Shown here: one piece after another, positions 33,931 to 47,914 of the stretch
Position numbering within the stretch: position 1 is the first letter of the stretch
Layout: each line of letters begins with the position of its first letter
Source of the DNA: Blasia pusilla
Lineage: Eukaryota > Marchantiophyta > Marchantiopsida > Blasiales
DNA length: 64,000 nucleotides
Direction: 5' to 3'
Assembly (NCBI GenBank): GCA_050084515.1
Contig: CM114271.1
Location: 26,598,001-26,662,000, forward strand
Position numbers and translations under genes: made by a program
The notes under the pieces: model-generated
What the model was told of the DNA's origin: nothing
What the model saw: only the letters and a program-made list of their open reading frames with translations
The model's database searches: none

Positions 33931-36900
33931 GGCAAGGTTGGCCTTAGCCTTCATGGTACAAGTTCCATCAAGGTGGTAAAGAGATCCGCATGGGAATAAG
34001 CGAGAATAAGCATCACTTGTGATTGAGGAAAGAATATACCTCATTTTTGTCAATTTTTGGGTTTTATTAGTATTAAATAAATTAGCTTAGGAAAATGAAA
34101 TTTACATGTTTAATCCTCTTTAAGGTAGCTCATTTGTGTGGATCCAACTTTAGGAAAAGAGGTAATAAATAAGACATGGGAGTATAAAAGTAAAGTAGTA
34201 GGGTTGATATATCGATGAAAGAAAAACAAAAGTAGTACGTCTTGGTTGATAGCTAGGGTAGTTAGGTTAGTTTGGAGGATTTAAAGTGAGTTGATGAGGA
34301 TATTTTGGAGGAGATAACATTTAATCTACTTGTGTCAAAATAGGATTGGCTAAGCCTTGAGAGGGAGTCATGTGACACAAGATAATATTAGCATTATTTT
34401 GTACTCTTGTAAATCCCTTGAGAATATATAAAGTGGAAGGACCTTCAAGGGTTCATCACCTTCCACTTCATTTCTTGAGTCTTCCTTGTTACTCTTCAGT
34501 GAATGCAATTGGCTTGCTTGCTCTTCCAATAAGAGTGGATTGCCCCCCTTGGGAGAGTGACTTACTTGAGTTCTATTCTTCGAGAGTTTTAAGAGTCTAA
34601 TATGAAATGGTTATTTGGGGAGACTTATAACCTTAGGGGAGTTTTTTCATACTAGGCATACTTTATGGTTTTGGCTTGTTATTTTCCGAATGAGAGCGGA
34701 TTACCCCTCTTGGGAGAGCAACTCTGCCAAAACCCATTATTGAGTTGCCAAAACTCATTCTTTAGGAGAGTAGAGAATTTTTGTTAAATATGGATAGGGG
34801 TAGAGCACAAGTCATACTTGATTTTCGTAGATAGGCCCTAGTTTACTTGCTATCTATTCTTCCACTTAAGATAGGCATTCATGAACTAAGTCGTGCAATT
34901 TCCAACTCCGGTGATTCTTCCTATTTTCATGTACGGAAGGACATGGGATTGTATTTTGAATGTCCTTATATAGCAATCCATAGATGTTAATAGACCTGCT
35001 CGAGTAGGGTTTAATACTAGTTTTGTTATTTTTCTTGTGTACAAGCGTAAGGTAGTTTACATGGACTTTATAGTTAGGAATTTTGAGATTTGATGTTATG
35101 AAGAAGTGATCGCCTTAGCACTACCATTCGTGATTCTTGTCGTGAGAGAATGGAGAATGTATATAATAATTCTGTACTGAAAAATGAGTAGTTCTTAGAG
35201 AATTCACCTTGCATCAATCACGTCTACTACAACTAGAAGGTTTGCCCTTACTCGAAGAAAAGCTCTCGACACGACAACGTTGTGTAAGATTTAGTGAGAT
35301 GGTGTTATTTTTAAAGTGATAGTGGAGTTGAAAAAAATGTTGAATTTTGAGTAAAGTTGGAATAGAACCTATGCATGACCATATGCACATATGTGTGACA
35401 TACCACCATCCACCATCCATTGACTGTCCATTAGTCATCAATTCTTTAACTTGTGTCATTGCTGCTTATTTCTTGATCGTCACTATTCAATTTTCAACTT
35501 CTTTCAACTATCAACATTCAATAGCAATGATCGATCATCAATGTTAAGTATCAACGATCATTGCTTACCATCGATATCATCAAGACAAATATAGGTGTCT
35601 CATAAATGATTGTTAAGTATGGACTGACTATGAGATGGTTTTCCACACATGCTAGGTGATCTTAGGATTGATGGGATATGAGTTTGGTATTACACTATGA
35701 TTGGTTTCCACTTGGTGTCGATCAGGTAATATGTCATGATGCTTATAGTTGCAACGCACTGCCTCAATGTTAAAGTTGCACCAGTTTTGAGGGGTAGAGC
35801 ATGTGTTTTGATGATATTGTGTAGGGAGCCGATCAACACTGACGAGGGACCATGTCATGATGCCCATAGTTGTAACGCACCACTGATTTCCATACCGCAG
35901 AACTCAATCACGAAGCCACACCCTCGGCCACACCACATCATCAAATGATATGTCGTCACCCTAGTAGTTTTACCATGTCGTATCATAAGACATGTGACCA
36001 CACCAGAGTATTAAGGGGGGTGATTGAAGCGTGATTTTCACTAGCATTGAGAAATTCCACCGATTGATCGGTTGAGGAGTTTGTTTTCACGATTAAGTTG
36101 GATTTGACTTGCAGGGTGTTAGAAGCAACATGTAAATTGATATCGTGTTTCAGGTTAAATTAATCTTTATGGTCTTTTCCCTACATGTGTTAGGGGTTTT
36201 TTGGATCTTGGGTATTTATTGTAGTATGTGGGTTTGTGCGGATGATAGGAACATCATTGATGCATGAGGATAGGGGACATAGAGTCGTGTGGGATCTTGA
36301 AGGTTATTATTATCCTATGTTAATGAGAGAAAAAACTAGCATACAGTTTGCTACACCATCCCACTTATTGCCGTAATGTACACGTCTTAATATAAGAGAG
36401 TGTAGGATAGTATCGCATTGTTTGGTTCCAAGTGATTGAGATTACTCGTGTATGTTATTGTAAACGTCAAAGAAATCTTGAATAGAAACTTTGTAAGTGC
36501 ACAAAGCGACACAAAACCCTTTTTAGTAGTCACAGAGTAGTCGCATCACATTCGTAATGTAGTTAGTTGCAAGCTTGCGACTGTCACAATCGCAAGCCAC
36601 TTGCACGACTCCGACCCTTAGCCTCACTTAGCTACTACATCATGGTTGTGAAGTGCCATTTTATTCCACTCGCAATACAATTACAAGACCCGCACAATTA
36701 GTCACGTGACAACTGCCAAATACTCGTAAGGGTCATAAATTTGTGACTGTTACTTGCATAGCAATTGCAAAAAAGCCGTAAAATCTTTTCTCTATAGTAT
36801 GAATTTAAAAAAAAAACACTTTTTTGCAAATACAATTCACATCCCATAATTGACAAATCTCCAAAATCCGTTTATATAAAATATTTCCAAAATTTATAGT

Positions 36901-37304
36901 ACTCCACGCTGAGAATTGTCCTACTCTCTATGTTGAGGTGGTGCACCCTAATATACCACGCCCATGAATCTATGTTAGACTTGTAGAAGATCCATCTCAA
37001 CTACAAGGCTCTGCGGTTGCTGCCAGAGCATGCAATTTCCCACAATTATGACCCCTACTAACTCACCTAGAACTACTCATCTAGTTCTTGATATGGATAG
37101 GCCCTCCAAATCCACTAGGCCCTCTGCCTGAAGATGACCTCCTTGATATGAGGGCAACCAACTCCTCCATGTGGTGCCCTTCCAACACCTTGTCATTGTC
37201 CATGGTGTCCTTCTCCTCCTCCGACTCCTTGTTGTAGGAGACTTCATCATCCGAAGGATAGGATTACACAATAAGATCCAACCCGAGTCCTGCTCGAGAA
37301 AGTA
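33931..37304. other. Repeat-derived intergenic DNA
   Basis: No gene is supported. 34360-34760 has LTR-like traits: a TATATAAAG box at about 34425, a following CT-rich start region and internally repeated CTTGGGAGAG with GAGNGGATTNCCCC. No partner LTR was found. Around 35725-35765 and 35845-35885 a segment (ATGTCATGATGC..ATAGTTG.AACGCAC) is repeated in direct orientation about 120 bp apart. Confidence 0.5.
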
Positions 37305-39115
37305 AAATGGTAAATGGTAAATGGTAAATAGATCAAGCCCGTGGGACCCAAAGGGTCAAAATTCTGAAATACACATTACAAGTCATTCATTCACTGACCC
37401 AGAAAAAGATCCTAAAGACCTTCTCCTAGCTACAGCCCAGAGCACTTGAGCGATGAATAATGACGTCCCTAATATAACTACCTAAATTATAAGGCACTAG
37501 ATGTAGTAAAGAAAAAAAATTCTCCACATCTATTTTATGAGCTAGTCTAATCTCTTCATACCTTGGACATGTAACAAACACATGCTCTTCATCCTCAATA
37601 TTTTCTCCGTCACATAACCTACAAATTCGTTTGCTTCTATCAATATTAAACCATCGTCCTTCCTCAATTTCTAGCCTATGAGACCCAGTTCTATGTCGTG
37701 CGATAATATGACGTAAGAACGTGGAGATCCCCGCAAGTAGGTATCCTTGTTCACAATATACAAGCATAAGATTAACATGAATTTGATAAAACTCCATTTT
37801 GGTGCCCGGCCGCTCCAAATAATGTTGAGAAATTGCTTCAGAGATGCTCATGATCGGTTTCAAGTCCCAATCGCGTCCGCCACATTCCACTTTGAAGACC
37901 AAGTCACCACATCCACCATCCACCCCTAACGCGTGTGGCTCGCAAAGCTTGATGAGGGAGGCAAGAAACATCAAGAGATCTCACCCTTGCGATGTAAGTG
38001 ATGGTCAAGTAAAGAGTTTCAGCCTCTAGAGGTAGACAACCTGTTTTCGCAAGAAGAATAGCATACGGAGTTTGGTTTATTACACCCAATTCTTCTTGTA
38101 GAAAGATCTTTTGCACACTCTCCACGCGCTCCCAACATGTCTTCTTACAACTACGGCCCCAAACTTGGGTTCCATATAAGACCATCGGCAACACTAAGCT
38201 CCTAAATAAGAATTTCTTAAGACCCCAAGACACAAGATGAGCTCTTCTACACCGGTTTAAAAATGAATATAGAGCTTTGTAACTAGCTTCTACTCTCTTT
38301 TGCACGCAAAGTGCCCAACTATAGTCTTGAGAGAAATCGATGCCTAGATATTTGTAACTCTTCATTTGTTCTAATTGTAGACCTTTGTAAAAGAACGAGA
38401 ACTTGGATCTAGTATCCACTATAATGACTTTAGACTTCTCCATATTAACCTCCATCTGATTCTGGGTACAAAACCTTGCCAAAATGTCAAGGTGTTTTTG
38501 TAAACTAATGCCATCACGTGCTAGTAATATGATATCATCTGCATACAATAGAGCTTTGATGACAAAGTCCCCAAGCTTGAAACCTTCACTATCACATTCC
38601 TCCAACCATTTTTCAATATCATCTATGAAAACTCCAAAGAGATTAGGGGAGAGAGGGCAACCTTGAATGACTCCGATTGTACTCAAGATCTCTTGAGTTT
38701 GTGAACCTTTGATCTTGGCCCGAACGGAATGGTATAATGTGGCCATGGCTACTAGGAGATTTGGTGATACTCCAATGGCTTGCAGCCTTTCCCATAAGAG
38801 CTCACGAGGTACAGTAAAATCAAAAGCTTTCTTGAAATCGATGAAACCGCAAAACAAAGCTTTTCCATTGCCCTTAGATTTCTCCCATAAAACACGCAAG
38901 GCCAAGATATGGTCGATGGTGTTGTATGTTGGGCGAAAACCAGTTTGGACCCGTGCTCTGTTTTGGAAAGACTCTGTCCATGAGCTCAACTTTGACTCTA
39001 CCAATTACCCAAACAACTTGGCAAAAACACTACCCACCATGATAGTGCGATAGTTTGTCACCAAGTCCTTCCTTCCTGATTTGTAAATAGGAACAATCTC
39101 CCGTAGCAACTAGGT
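37305..39115 (-). pseudogene. LINE (non-LTR retrotransposon) reverse transcriptase relic
   Basis: Minus-strand reverse transcriptase, 5'-truncated: IVPIYKSGRKD..NYRTI near 39110-39050, an in-frame stop at 39005-39007, then TGFRP, FIDFKKAFD, GVIQGCPLSPNLFGVFIDDI, the catalytic YADD (LLYADDIILLA, about 38530) and EVNMEKSK. A frameshift near 37974-37904 leads into the second frame (37974-37426), which carries a zinc knuckle CRLCDGENIEDEEHVFVTC of the zf-RVT type. No endonuclease domain remains. Just past the 3' end lies a short tandem TTTACCA tail (37305-37328), a plausible LINE tail. Confidence 0.88.
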
Positions 39116-42100
39116 TGAAGGAAAACCATAGATAGCAGCATCACCCAATACCCAAAACCCTAAGTTCCCCATCAACATGAGGAATGCTCAATTGTACATA
39201 ATTCCACTAACTTGCATTAGTATTCTGAAATAATTTGAAAATACCTTAAACAAAGAAACACTCTATAAGTAAGGAAGTTATCAAAGATGATATGATATCT
39301 TGATCGGCAAAGATGTCGTCTTGTGTCCTCCAATCCCGCCACACATCCTCCATGACCTTGAAAATGGGGTACTCGCCATACCACGTAAACTATAATACGC
39401 CTATGTAGTTAGTTAAACATTCTAAAATGTCACTAACTCATACATTCTAGGAAATTTTTGCATGTAAAAAATACTTACAAATACATAGCGGAATGCATCC
39501 GCTTCGCCTTGGCGGAAGGAATGTGTTCCTTGGCCTTCAGCTTGAGGGACGAACATTGTTGAGCACCATCTCTGATAGTTTCATAGCTATATTGACAAAC
39601 TCTACCAAATTCAACGTAGCTTTCCTACGTCATGTTAAGGGGAAAGCTAGCCTCACAAAATTCTTTGGCTATAGATTGCAAATGTAGGCGGGCCGCAACG
39701 ACCACCTTATGGCTATGGTGATACCTTGATTCAAAGATCTACATATCATACCTACGATCCATTATGACATAATTTAGAAGGCTTAGCCCTTGATACCCAT
39801 GTGAATAGTTGCCATATAAATATGGTCACTTATGAAAAGCCACCAGATTACTCCATATTAATTTGAATAGTTTTAGGTGACCTTGGAGAGAAATAGCCGC
39901 CATATAAATGTTTATCATTAAGGGTGACAATCAAGATCTCTTACTAGATAGTAGTCGTGTAATTGTAAATAACTCCAATATGATTGTAAATAGCATCCAC
40001 TATCGCATGAGTTTCTAATCAAACGCATTAATCCACAAGAAAGACTAATGTCGTAAAATTAATCACAAATGTGCAACCTTTGCTCGGTTCATGCATACAA
40101 ACACAAACAAGTAATAAAATATTCCTCTACCACTTTATTGTAACGTGTTTTTAGGGATTGTCATCTTAGCCCTTAAATTTTGAGCAGAGATGCTATGGAT
40201 ATTATCAGAGAAATTTTTTTCCAGTATATGCAACAAATTAAACATTTTTTTTTTTGTCCGAGACAATCATAATTTTAGGGTTTTCTGGAGTGGGAATCAT
40301 CTTCTTCAAGTTCCCACAAGACCACTCCCACTCATCATTAGTCTTGCGTGGAGAAACTTATCGTGCGACTACATTTTGCTACACAACATACATTGTTGTC
40401 ACCGAACATACACACAAACACGCACGATCCCATGCTAACTCATGGCATCCAAACAACGAGACAAGAAGTACCAAAATATCTCCAATAAAATAAGATCCAA
40501 TCTCTCTCCAACACCATCGTTCTCAAATGTGTGCATTCTCACATGTCTCTTTCAATGTCAAACCAAACCCACTCTCCTAATGAGAGGCTTGGGTTACACA
40601 CGCAAGGCAAGCAAGACCATAGCTCCGTCGCCTCATGCCAAGAGGTTCGACAAAGAGAGAATGAGCTCTCAAGCTTTCTCTCCTTGAGGTATATCCCTCC
40701 CCTCTCCCAAGCTCTCTCCATGATAACCTATGCTCCCAAGTCACCTCCTTGGCAAGTCACCCGACCTGATGTAGGAGGCCAAGGGCCATTTACCAAAAAT
40801 AGAAAGTCAAACAAATACTCAAAATAGTGATTTCCTAAAATAGTAAGTTTCTCAATATGGCTCCAAATGAATCGAAACGAAGGGGAAACCTACTCTCTCA
40901 GGTTTCCCAGGGCCTCAGTAGGTCACCCTTAACCTCCCGAGTCTGTCCTCCACTACTCGTGAAGGCGCTCTACTAGATCTCACCGATCTATCCTAAAAGA
41001 CGTGACAAACTTCATACATTAGAATTATCCCGTAACCTTTGACAACCTCCCCAAGTCGCTCATGCTAGCCAATGTTTCACTGCTAATCCCTTAATGTCAA
41101 TGCTCCCCAAACACTGCACGTGCCTAGACAAGCCTTTCTTTTGTTGCTCAACTATCACCTATCATTGTCTTGGGAGAGTCTCAAGGTTCTTTTATATACA
41201 CAATTATTTGGTGATTTTTTTTGTAGTTCGAATTTTTAACGTTGATGTTATTTTTTTGGTTAAACGTGCCTTTTATCTACATAATTCCAAATATGTGTCC
41301 TTTTTTTTAACAAAAATTATATGAAAGAAAATCATTTTGGTTGGATGAAAATCAAATTTTATACCACTATCAATGTGAGGGATTAAAGGATTTTTAACTT
41401 TTCACTAATTAAACTACTATATATTTTTAACTTTTCACCCCCTTCTTCCCAAATTTGAACGTCATCTTCACACCAAAGACAACAAGTTTGAAAACTCAAA
41501 AGCCATGTCTCTAATAATAGATAGGAGACATAAGAAACAAGAAAAGACTAAAATACAAAAGGGAAAAAAAACTTATAGATTTTCCATCCACAGTTCGGGG
41601 AGAACCCCGACATCATGTCGAATTGGTGTGTTCAAATCAAGACACCTGTTTATCAGGGTCTATGGAGTTTTTTCACGAGAACCGGTACATAGCCCGGATC
41701 CGAAATTTCGAATTTCCAACCGGTTTTCAGATTTTTTTTAACAAAGAAACCCCCTAACCCGCCAGTTTTTTGCCAACGAGTTTGAAATTTCTGATTTTAC
41801 TCGTAACCCGGATCTCCCCCTTCATTGCCGTTAATGTTTATGAAATAAAAGTGTATAAATGACCAGGAAAGTATGGGTCCCGGGGAAGAAACACCCCGAA
41901 ACCTGCCGAGATCTTAAGAAAACACGAGAGAGAAAAACAAAAGGAACAAAGCCATAAGGAAACCTCACGATGGGAAAGTAGATACTCTGGCATATTCTAC
42001 ATGTGAGCTTTCCCCTGTCAGCAACTTCTTTTGTCACTTTCCTCGCCAAATGTGGGAATCACGCGTAGGAAGCGCTTCTTCCAGAAGGCGAGGATAATAT

Positions 42101-44628
42101 TGTAATCTACACACGCGAGATTAGGTGAGCGTATTGTACTGTATAAACTATGTCCTTTATCGAGGCAAACAGAGTTAGTACGGCAGACGCCTCGTTGTGG
42201 TTGTGACTAATCTGTTGAGATTCGGAATTTTTGGATCAGCTGGATGATGGGAGTGGGACCAGACAGACATTATGGTCCTGCCTTGGAAGGACCTGCCCGC
42301 AGAAGTCGTAAACCGTGCGGTGCGATCTCCATATCAGGCGGTGGACGGGATGGATGTCCAGACTGGGAGAAGGACGACTAAGCGCATGAGGACACACGCG
42401 ATCCTGCCCGATGGGCGCTTGCTTTCTTGACTTTGAGAATGGAGTGGCATGCAAAGATTTTCACGTTTTCCCCGTTCTTCGTTTGCCTCTCGTACACGTG
42501 ACCTGCGAGGTCTTGGTTTGAAGTCGTGTACAGTCGTTGTATCAAGTCTTAAAGGCATCCCCCGAAGAAATTTGAGGTTTGCTGCAGATCAAGCTGGTAC
42601 TGGTTTCGTTCCCGCTCGGTTAGAATGTGATATGGCGTTCCAGTTCGGTTTGGAATCTGATTTGCCAGTGCGAGACGGAGCTCTATAGCACTGGCAGAAA
42701 CGACTATGCGAGCCCCACTGCTCATCATTGAGGATTACTCCGCTTCGTCAGAGTTGTTATTTCGATTTGTTCTGTAGGAGCAATGGAGTGTTGAAGTTCA
42801 TTGATGCAGCAAAGATCTCTTACAGGAATTCGTATATTCGTGCTCTAAAAGGATCGCTGCGCGAGACCATCTTACCCCGAACAGAATTCTCGGAAAGAGT
42901 AATGTAGTCGAGAAGCATGGCATTGATGAGGAAGCTTTTCCCTTCTTAGAACGTGGCTGCTCGATTGAAGTTCTACAATATTCGAAATCCATGTTACATT
43001 CAAGTTTGCCTTGGCCTCACACATCTCTCGTGAAGTTACGACGTCCCTAAACTCTGTTCAGTGTCAAATTCAAATATTAGCAGATTTGCGTGGATGTTCG
43101 AATAGGTACATCTTAAAAACGACCTTCCGCGCACATCCCAATTCCACTGTGATCTTAATCTGAAATTTGAATCTAGTATTTTAGAAGGGATCCCCTCTCC
43201 AAATAGAGATCACTTAGTATCTCTGTAGCAACCCCGCTCTCCTAATATAGATTACTTGAAGCTAGTAATCCGCGCCCGTGGACAGAATCAAGCCTTAAAT
43301 GAATTTAAAGCCTTCTAATTGGGAAGACTTAGCTGCAGATTGGCGCTGTCTAAGTCTGTAAAATCGCAACATCGATTTCGAAATCAACGACCACTTTCAA
43401 GACCCTCATCTTAATCTTCTTGAGCAAATCAGCTGAGGTGAAGGAATACGCCATCATCGTCGCTCCATACCAAATCTACGCTCTCACCGACCCACGACCC
43501 GATCGATTCCTAACTAACCATATCCCTCCACAATACGAAGAAGCTGTCGGAAAGTAAGAATGTCCCCAAGGCGTGATGGTGAACGAGCGAATGAGCCTCG
43601 CCCGCGAAGGGAGTCATGCAGAACATTCAATCCACTGGTTACGGATATCCTTTCACCTGTTCCACCGTGGCTACCGTCAACGTCAGCGAGTTGACTGCCC
43701 GGCTTACAACGGGCAGGCGCCTTGGAAGCATCTTCTGACGCGATGAAGCGGGGCCTACAACGCAAATCCCGATTGCTGTGGCTCTCCGTATTCGATACTC
43801 ACCGAATCGATTCGTATGTTATTGGTGCTGAGAATGGGAGAATCGTCAGGGAGACACGAGACACGGAAGTTTGACTCGGAGAGAATGCAGTCGCCACTAA
43901 ACCTCCCCAAATCCATTCCGCTTCTGGTTCTTTTTCACTTTGACCGGAATTTTCTATGACCCAAATCCACTGCACCAGGAAGGGTCGAAGACGTGTACCG
44001 TCTCGATATTTATTCCGAGTTCCAATGCAGGGGAGAATTCAAGCTTCCATACTGGGGGATTATGTCGATGATTGGTAAGGTTATAATCTAAAGATAATCG
44101 CCCCACCAACTAAGGCCATGATGGCGCGTGACACGACTTTGGGCCCATAAAGTGAACGTATAGCTTTGACCAGACTTCGCACGATTGTGACGGGACGAGA
44201 GTCTTTCCTTCATCGGACCGTGACGGTGTCAAAAGGAGAATCCTTCCCTATGTTGTTGTCCCTCGTGCAAGAAACACTCGCATTTTCGTGGATCGAGATT
44301 GAGATTCCCGGGCGTTCGGTGTGTTGGCCTCAACACAACAAGCTGCGAAAGAGTCTCGTAGGAAAGTGGAGTTTCAGGTATGTCTTCTTTAGCCTGCAAG
44401 AATGCGATCCGATTTTTCGGATAACGGCGAAGCTTTGGTTTGAGGGAGATCAAACTTGATGCAACACACATCGGGGAATCGTCATGTATACAGTAAATAT
44501 GAAGGTGCGGCCCAGATCTGGCGGGAGAGTTCCACTGTAGGATAGTTCTTTGACGCCAAACAACGTCCAAACACAGTGGCTGTGCCGAGGAATAGTCACC
44601 AAAGGGGAACAGACAGGAATGAGTAGGA
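39116..44628. other. Intergenic, no gene recognised
   Basis: 39.1-42.0 kb is AT-rich with short meaningless frames. 42.0-44.6 kb is GC-richer and close to the receptor kinase gene, but none of its frames (for example 43514-43765 minus, 44166-44459 plus) shows a known domain. Small hairpins occur, such as GATTACT...AGTAATC near 43245. Confidence 0.5.
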
Positions 44629-47600
44629 ATGAGAATCATGGACTCGAAAAGGCGACTTTTGGTGATTGCGCAAGCGGTGTTGTTGATCAGTTACTTGGAG
44701 CAGTACTTGTGCGATGATAATAACGAGACAATCATATGGAGTACAGATCTCTGGTCGAACTACCCCAACAATACCTACACAGTACCTCCTAAAAAATCCC
44801 CGTTCGTAATCTGTAAGTGCTCGTTCACCGCTGTAGTGAGAGATGTTGATTGAATCTTTCTTGAGAAGTTTTCGTGTCTACGCTAACAGTATATCAAGGT
44901 GTGTTCGAGTTTCACAAAAGATCAGTGTCATGGTAGGTCCTGGAAAAGGTGAGAGCAGAAGTCGTGAACGGCTTTGCTGAGATGAATTATTTTCCTAGAT
45001 CCTGTGGCGCTTGTGGTCTCGCTCTATTGAAGCGCTTCCTTCCGACACAAATATCCCAGGGAGGATGTTCTTTCTGTTGATGAACCCCAGAGAAAGCATA
45101 GCGTTGAGTTCTTGCGAGCTTTATCACTTAAGCTTGGCTTCTCCGCCGTTCCCCTCTACATGGAGGCGATGTTAGAGGAGCATTCTTTGAGATGGTTTGG
45201 TTGAAAATTCTTAAGAAAATTGTCCACTGCACCGATCTCCCATGTAGAATAGATATGTCGACCAGGGCTTGTGATATACTGCACTGTCGTGCATTTCGGT
45301 TGTTTTACAAGCAGATTTGGTCGAGATAGTATTTGAAGAACACGACCGACAACACTCATCAGCTATGTTAAGAAGCAATTACGAGCCAAGCTTGAGGACC
45401 TCCTCCAGCACTACCTATCATTTAAACGCTTTTCTGTTGACCACCTGTCAATACCCAGATCTGACTCCAATTAACTGGTGCATATCGAATAATTGTTTGA
45501 TATTTTCAGCAACGTCGATTTTGATCTCCTCTGAAGCTCACTTTGAGGAACTCCCCTTCCTAACTCTCAGGAATGGCATGAGCCGTATTTGGAGAGATCA
45601 ACCTCCTGAAGAATATTGTCCTCGTTGAAGATTGAATCTGCCAGACACAGATGCTTGATTTGAAACGTTTCTTCCAAATTTGAACTCCTCTCGAAGCGTA
45701 TGAGCGAAGGCCGGCCCTTATCTCGTAAACATTCTTGGGGGATTTATTTAATGCCAGTTGCTTCCCTCCTCTTCCAGGTTGGATAATGTCTCTTGCGATC
45801 AAGCCTTCTTCGTCCCTTCAAGAAAAAGCATGCAGTGTGGCAGATTTCGATTGTTTACACTGTTTTGTTTCTCTGAAAGAATAGGAGTGGGTGATTTTTT
45901 CTAGCAAGTGCTGACTTTATAGACGCGCTGTGAGCCAATGTTTCGTCCCTTTTCCCTAAACGATTATCAGCCCTTTTATCGGATGGATAGCAAATCCTAG
46001 CGAAGAGGAGATCCGCATCCGTTTTGGATGCCTGTCTCTGGCGAGGAATGCCTTCATATCTATTTTTAATGTGGAGTCAAACTGTTTTAACATCGTATTA
46101 AAAAAAATCTGCATAAGACTCTTCCTTCGATTTACTCATTAAGTAAGGTCACAATAATCCTTACGTCTTTTTCCTGCCTTCGTTAAAATCCTGGAATATT
46201 GTTTCTCTTATCGTGTGATCGAAGCAACGCTACACGAGTAAGTCGTTGAGATCAACGACTGCCATAAGACACTGTAAAGCAGAGCGTAATCGCTGTTGAA
46301 GCAGGTAATCATCATGGAAGGGATTCACAACAACAGCAGGACGCATTCTGCAACAACGTTTCATAATTCTAGATGTGTGGGGACGTCAGTATTCAGTCCA
46401 GATAAAAATGTGCACATCAAAGTATGCAGTACGTGATCGGAAAGGTTTTCTAGGTCACTAACATCATCTCCCGCAGTCATATGTCTAATAACTATGTTTT
46501 TCGGCGCTGTCTTCATTTTGCAGTGTTCGAGTACCCGGTTGGTGTGTTAAACCAGTTGCCGCCTACAGTTTTGGAAGTGTCTGTCGACGATGCAAGGCAG
46601 TGCAGGTCTGGGAACGCAACAAGTAGGCAGATGGGGTACCAGATGGCAAGCAGCTGGTATTTCAACTTCACTTTCAGACCAGATATATACATGGAAATCG
46701 GCTTTATCGATCTGGACTACAAATCCTGTAATGACGGCATGAGATTGATAGTGCAAATCGACAGTCCTATATTACTGTCCCAGGCTACTCCGCCAATTTC
46801 GAGCAAGAAGTCGAGCAAGAATTCAGAACCAAAGGGGCTAGCTTTGGGTCTTGGCATAGCTAGTGCATTCCTAATGGTAGTCGGTTTAGTAGTTGGGATG
46901 GTGGTGAGGAAAAAGTACTGGCACCGGATGAGAAAGGTTGACACAGGAGAGTTTTCTCCGGTAAAGGAGCTTTCAGACCTCGAGTTTGGGGGCCCTCACC
47001 AGTTTACATTCAAAGATCTAAGTGCAGCTACTCAAAGCTTTAGTTCGAAGCACGTGGTGGGAGAGGGGGGTTTCGGCACCGTCTACAAGGGAATACTTCG
47101 CGACACGGGCAGCACTGTGGCTGTGAAGCGACTGTCTCAGTATGCCAGGCAGGGTGCCCGAGAATTCATGGCCGAAGTGAAAATAATCAGCCAGCTACGT
47201 CATCGAAATCTAGTACAGCTTCTCGGGTGGTGCTACGAGAAAGATGAGCTAATTCTGGTTTATGAGTACATGCCAAATGGCGATCTCGATGAACTGATTT
47301 ATGCAGATAATCCCAAATGTCCTCTTTCATGGAAGCAGAGGTTCAGCATCCTGTCTGGAGTGGCCACTGCGTTGGTTTATCTGCACGAGGAGTGGGAGCA
47401 ACGCGTGGTGCACAGAGATGTGAAAACAAGTAACGTCATGCTGGATTCCGCATTGAACGCCCGGCTTGGAGATTTTGGCCTCGCACGTCTCTCAGCACAC
47501 AGTCAGGCCCCCCAGAGCACTCTCGTGGCAGGGACTCTGGGATATCTCGCGCCTGAGTTCAGTCTGTCAGGGAGAGCCACAGATAAGACGGATGTGTATG

Positions 47601-47914
47601 CCTTCGGTGTCGTAGCTCTGGAAGTCGCCTGCGCCAGACGGCCCCTGACCCCAGACTGTATCCTGGTCGATTGGGTGTGGGACTTGCACAAGGACGACAA
47701 AATCCTCGAAGCCATAGACCCGAGACTCGACGTGAGGAGCACCGACGATGAGACGCAAATGAGAACCGTCCTCCAGGTCGGTCTGCTGTGCGCCCATCCT
47801 GATGTAGCAGCCAGGCCCTCCATGCGGCAGGTTCTCAACATCCTCGCCGGCGACGCACCCATGCTTCGAGTCCCGCGATCGAAACCCGTGGCCTACTACG
47901 CGGAATTCGGATAA
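44629..47914 (+). CDS. Receptor-like kinase, lectin-RLK type kinase domain
   Basis: A single-pass plasma-membrane Ser/Thr kinase by inference. Proposed exons: 44629-44812 (hydrophobic signal peptide LLVIAQAVLLISYL near the N-terminus, then an Asn-rich stretch) and 46524-47914, joined by a GTAAGT donor and TTTTGCAG acceptor in phase 1, giving about 524 residues. The ectodomain is only about 130 residues after the signal and I do not recognise it; it is not a full legume-lectin domain. Transmembrane segment at about 166-190, followed by RKKYWHR. Kinase: GEGGFGTVYKG (~240), VAVKR Lys, HRDVKTSNVMLD (~356), DFGLAR (~377), GTLGYLAPE (~403), and LVDWVWDL. This order and wording are typical of L-type lectin receptor kinases. 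All catalytic residues are present. The 1.7-kb intron could hide further ectodomain exons. Confidence 0.8.

Noticed and set aside
34360-34760. LTR of the neighbouring Copia relic
   Set aside because: TATA orientation is opposite to the relic and no second copy was found.
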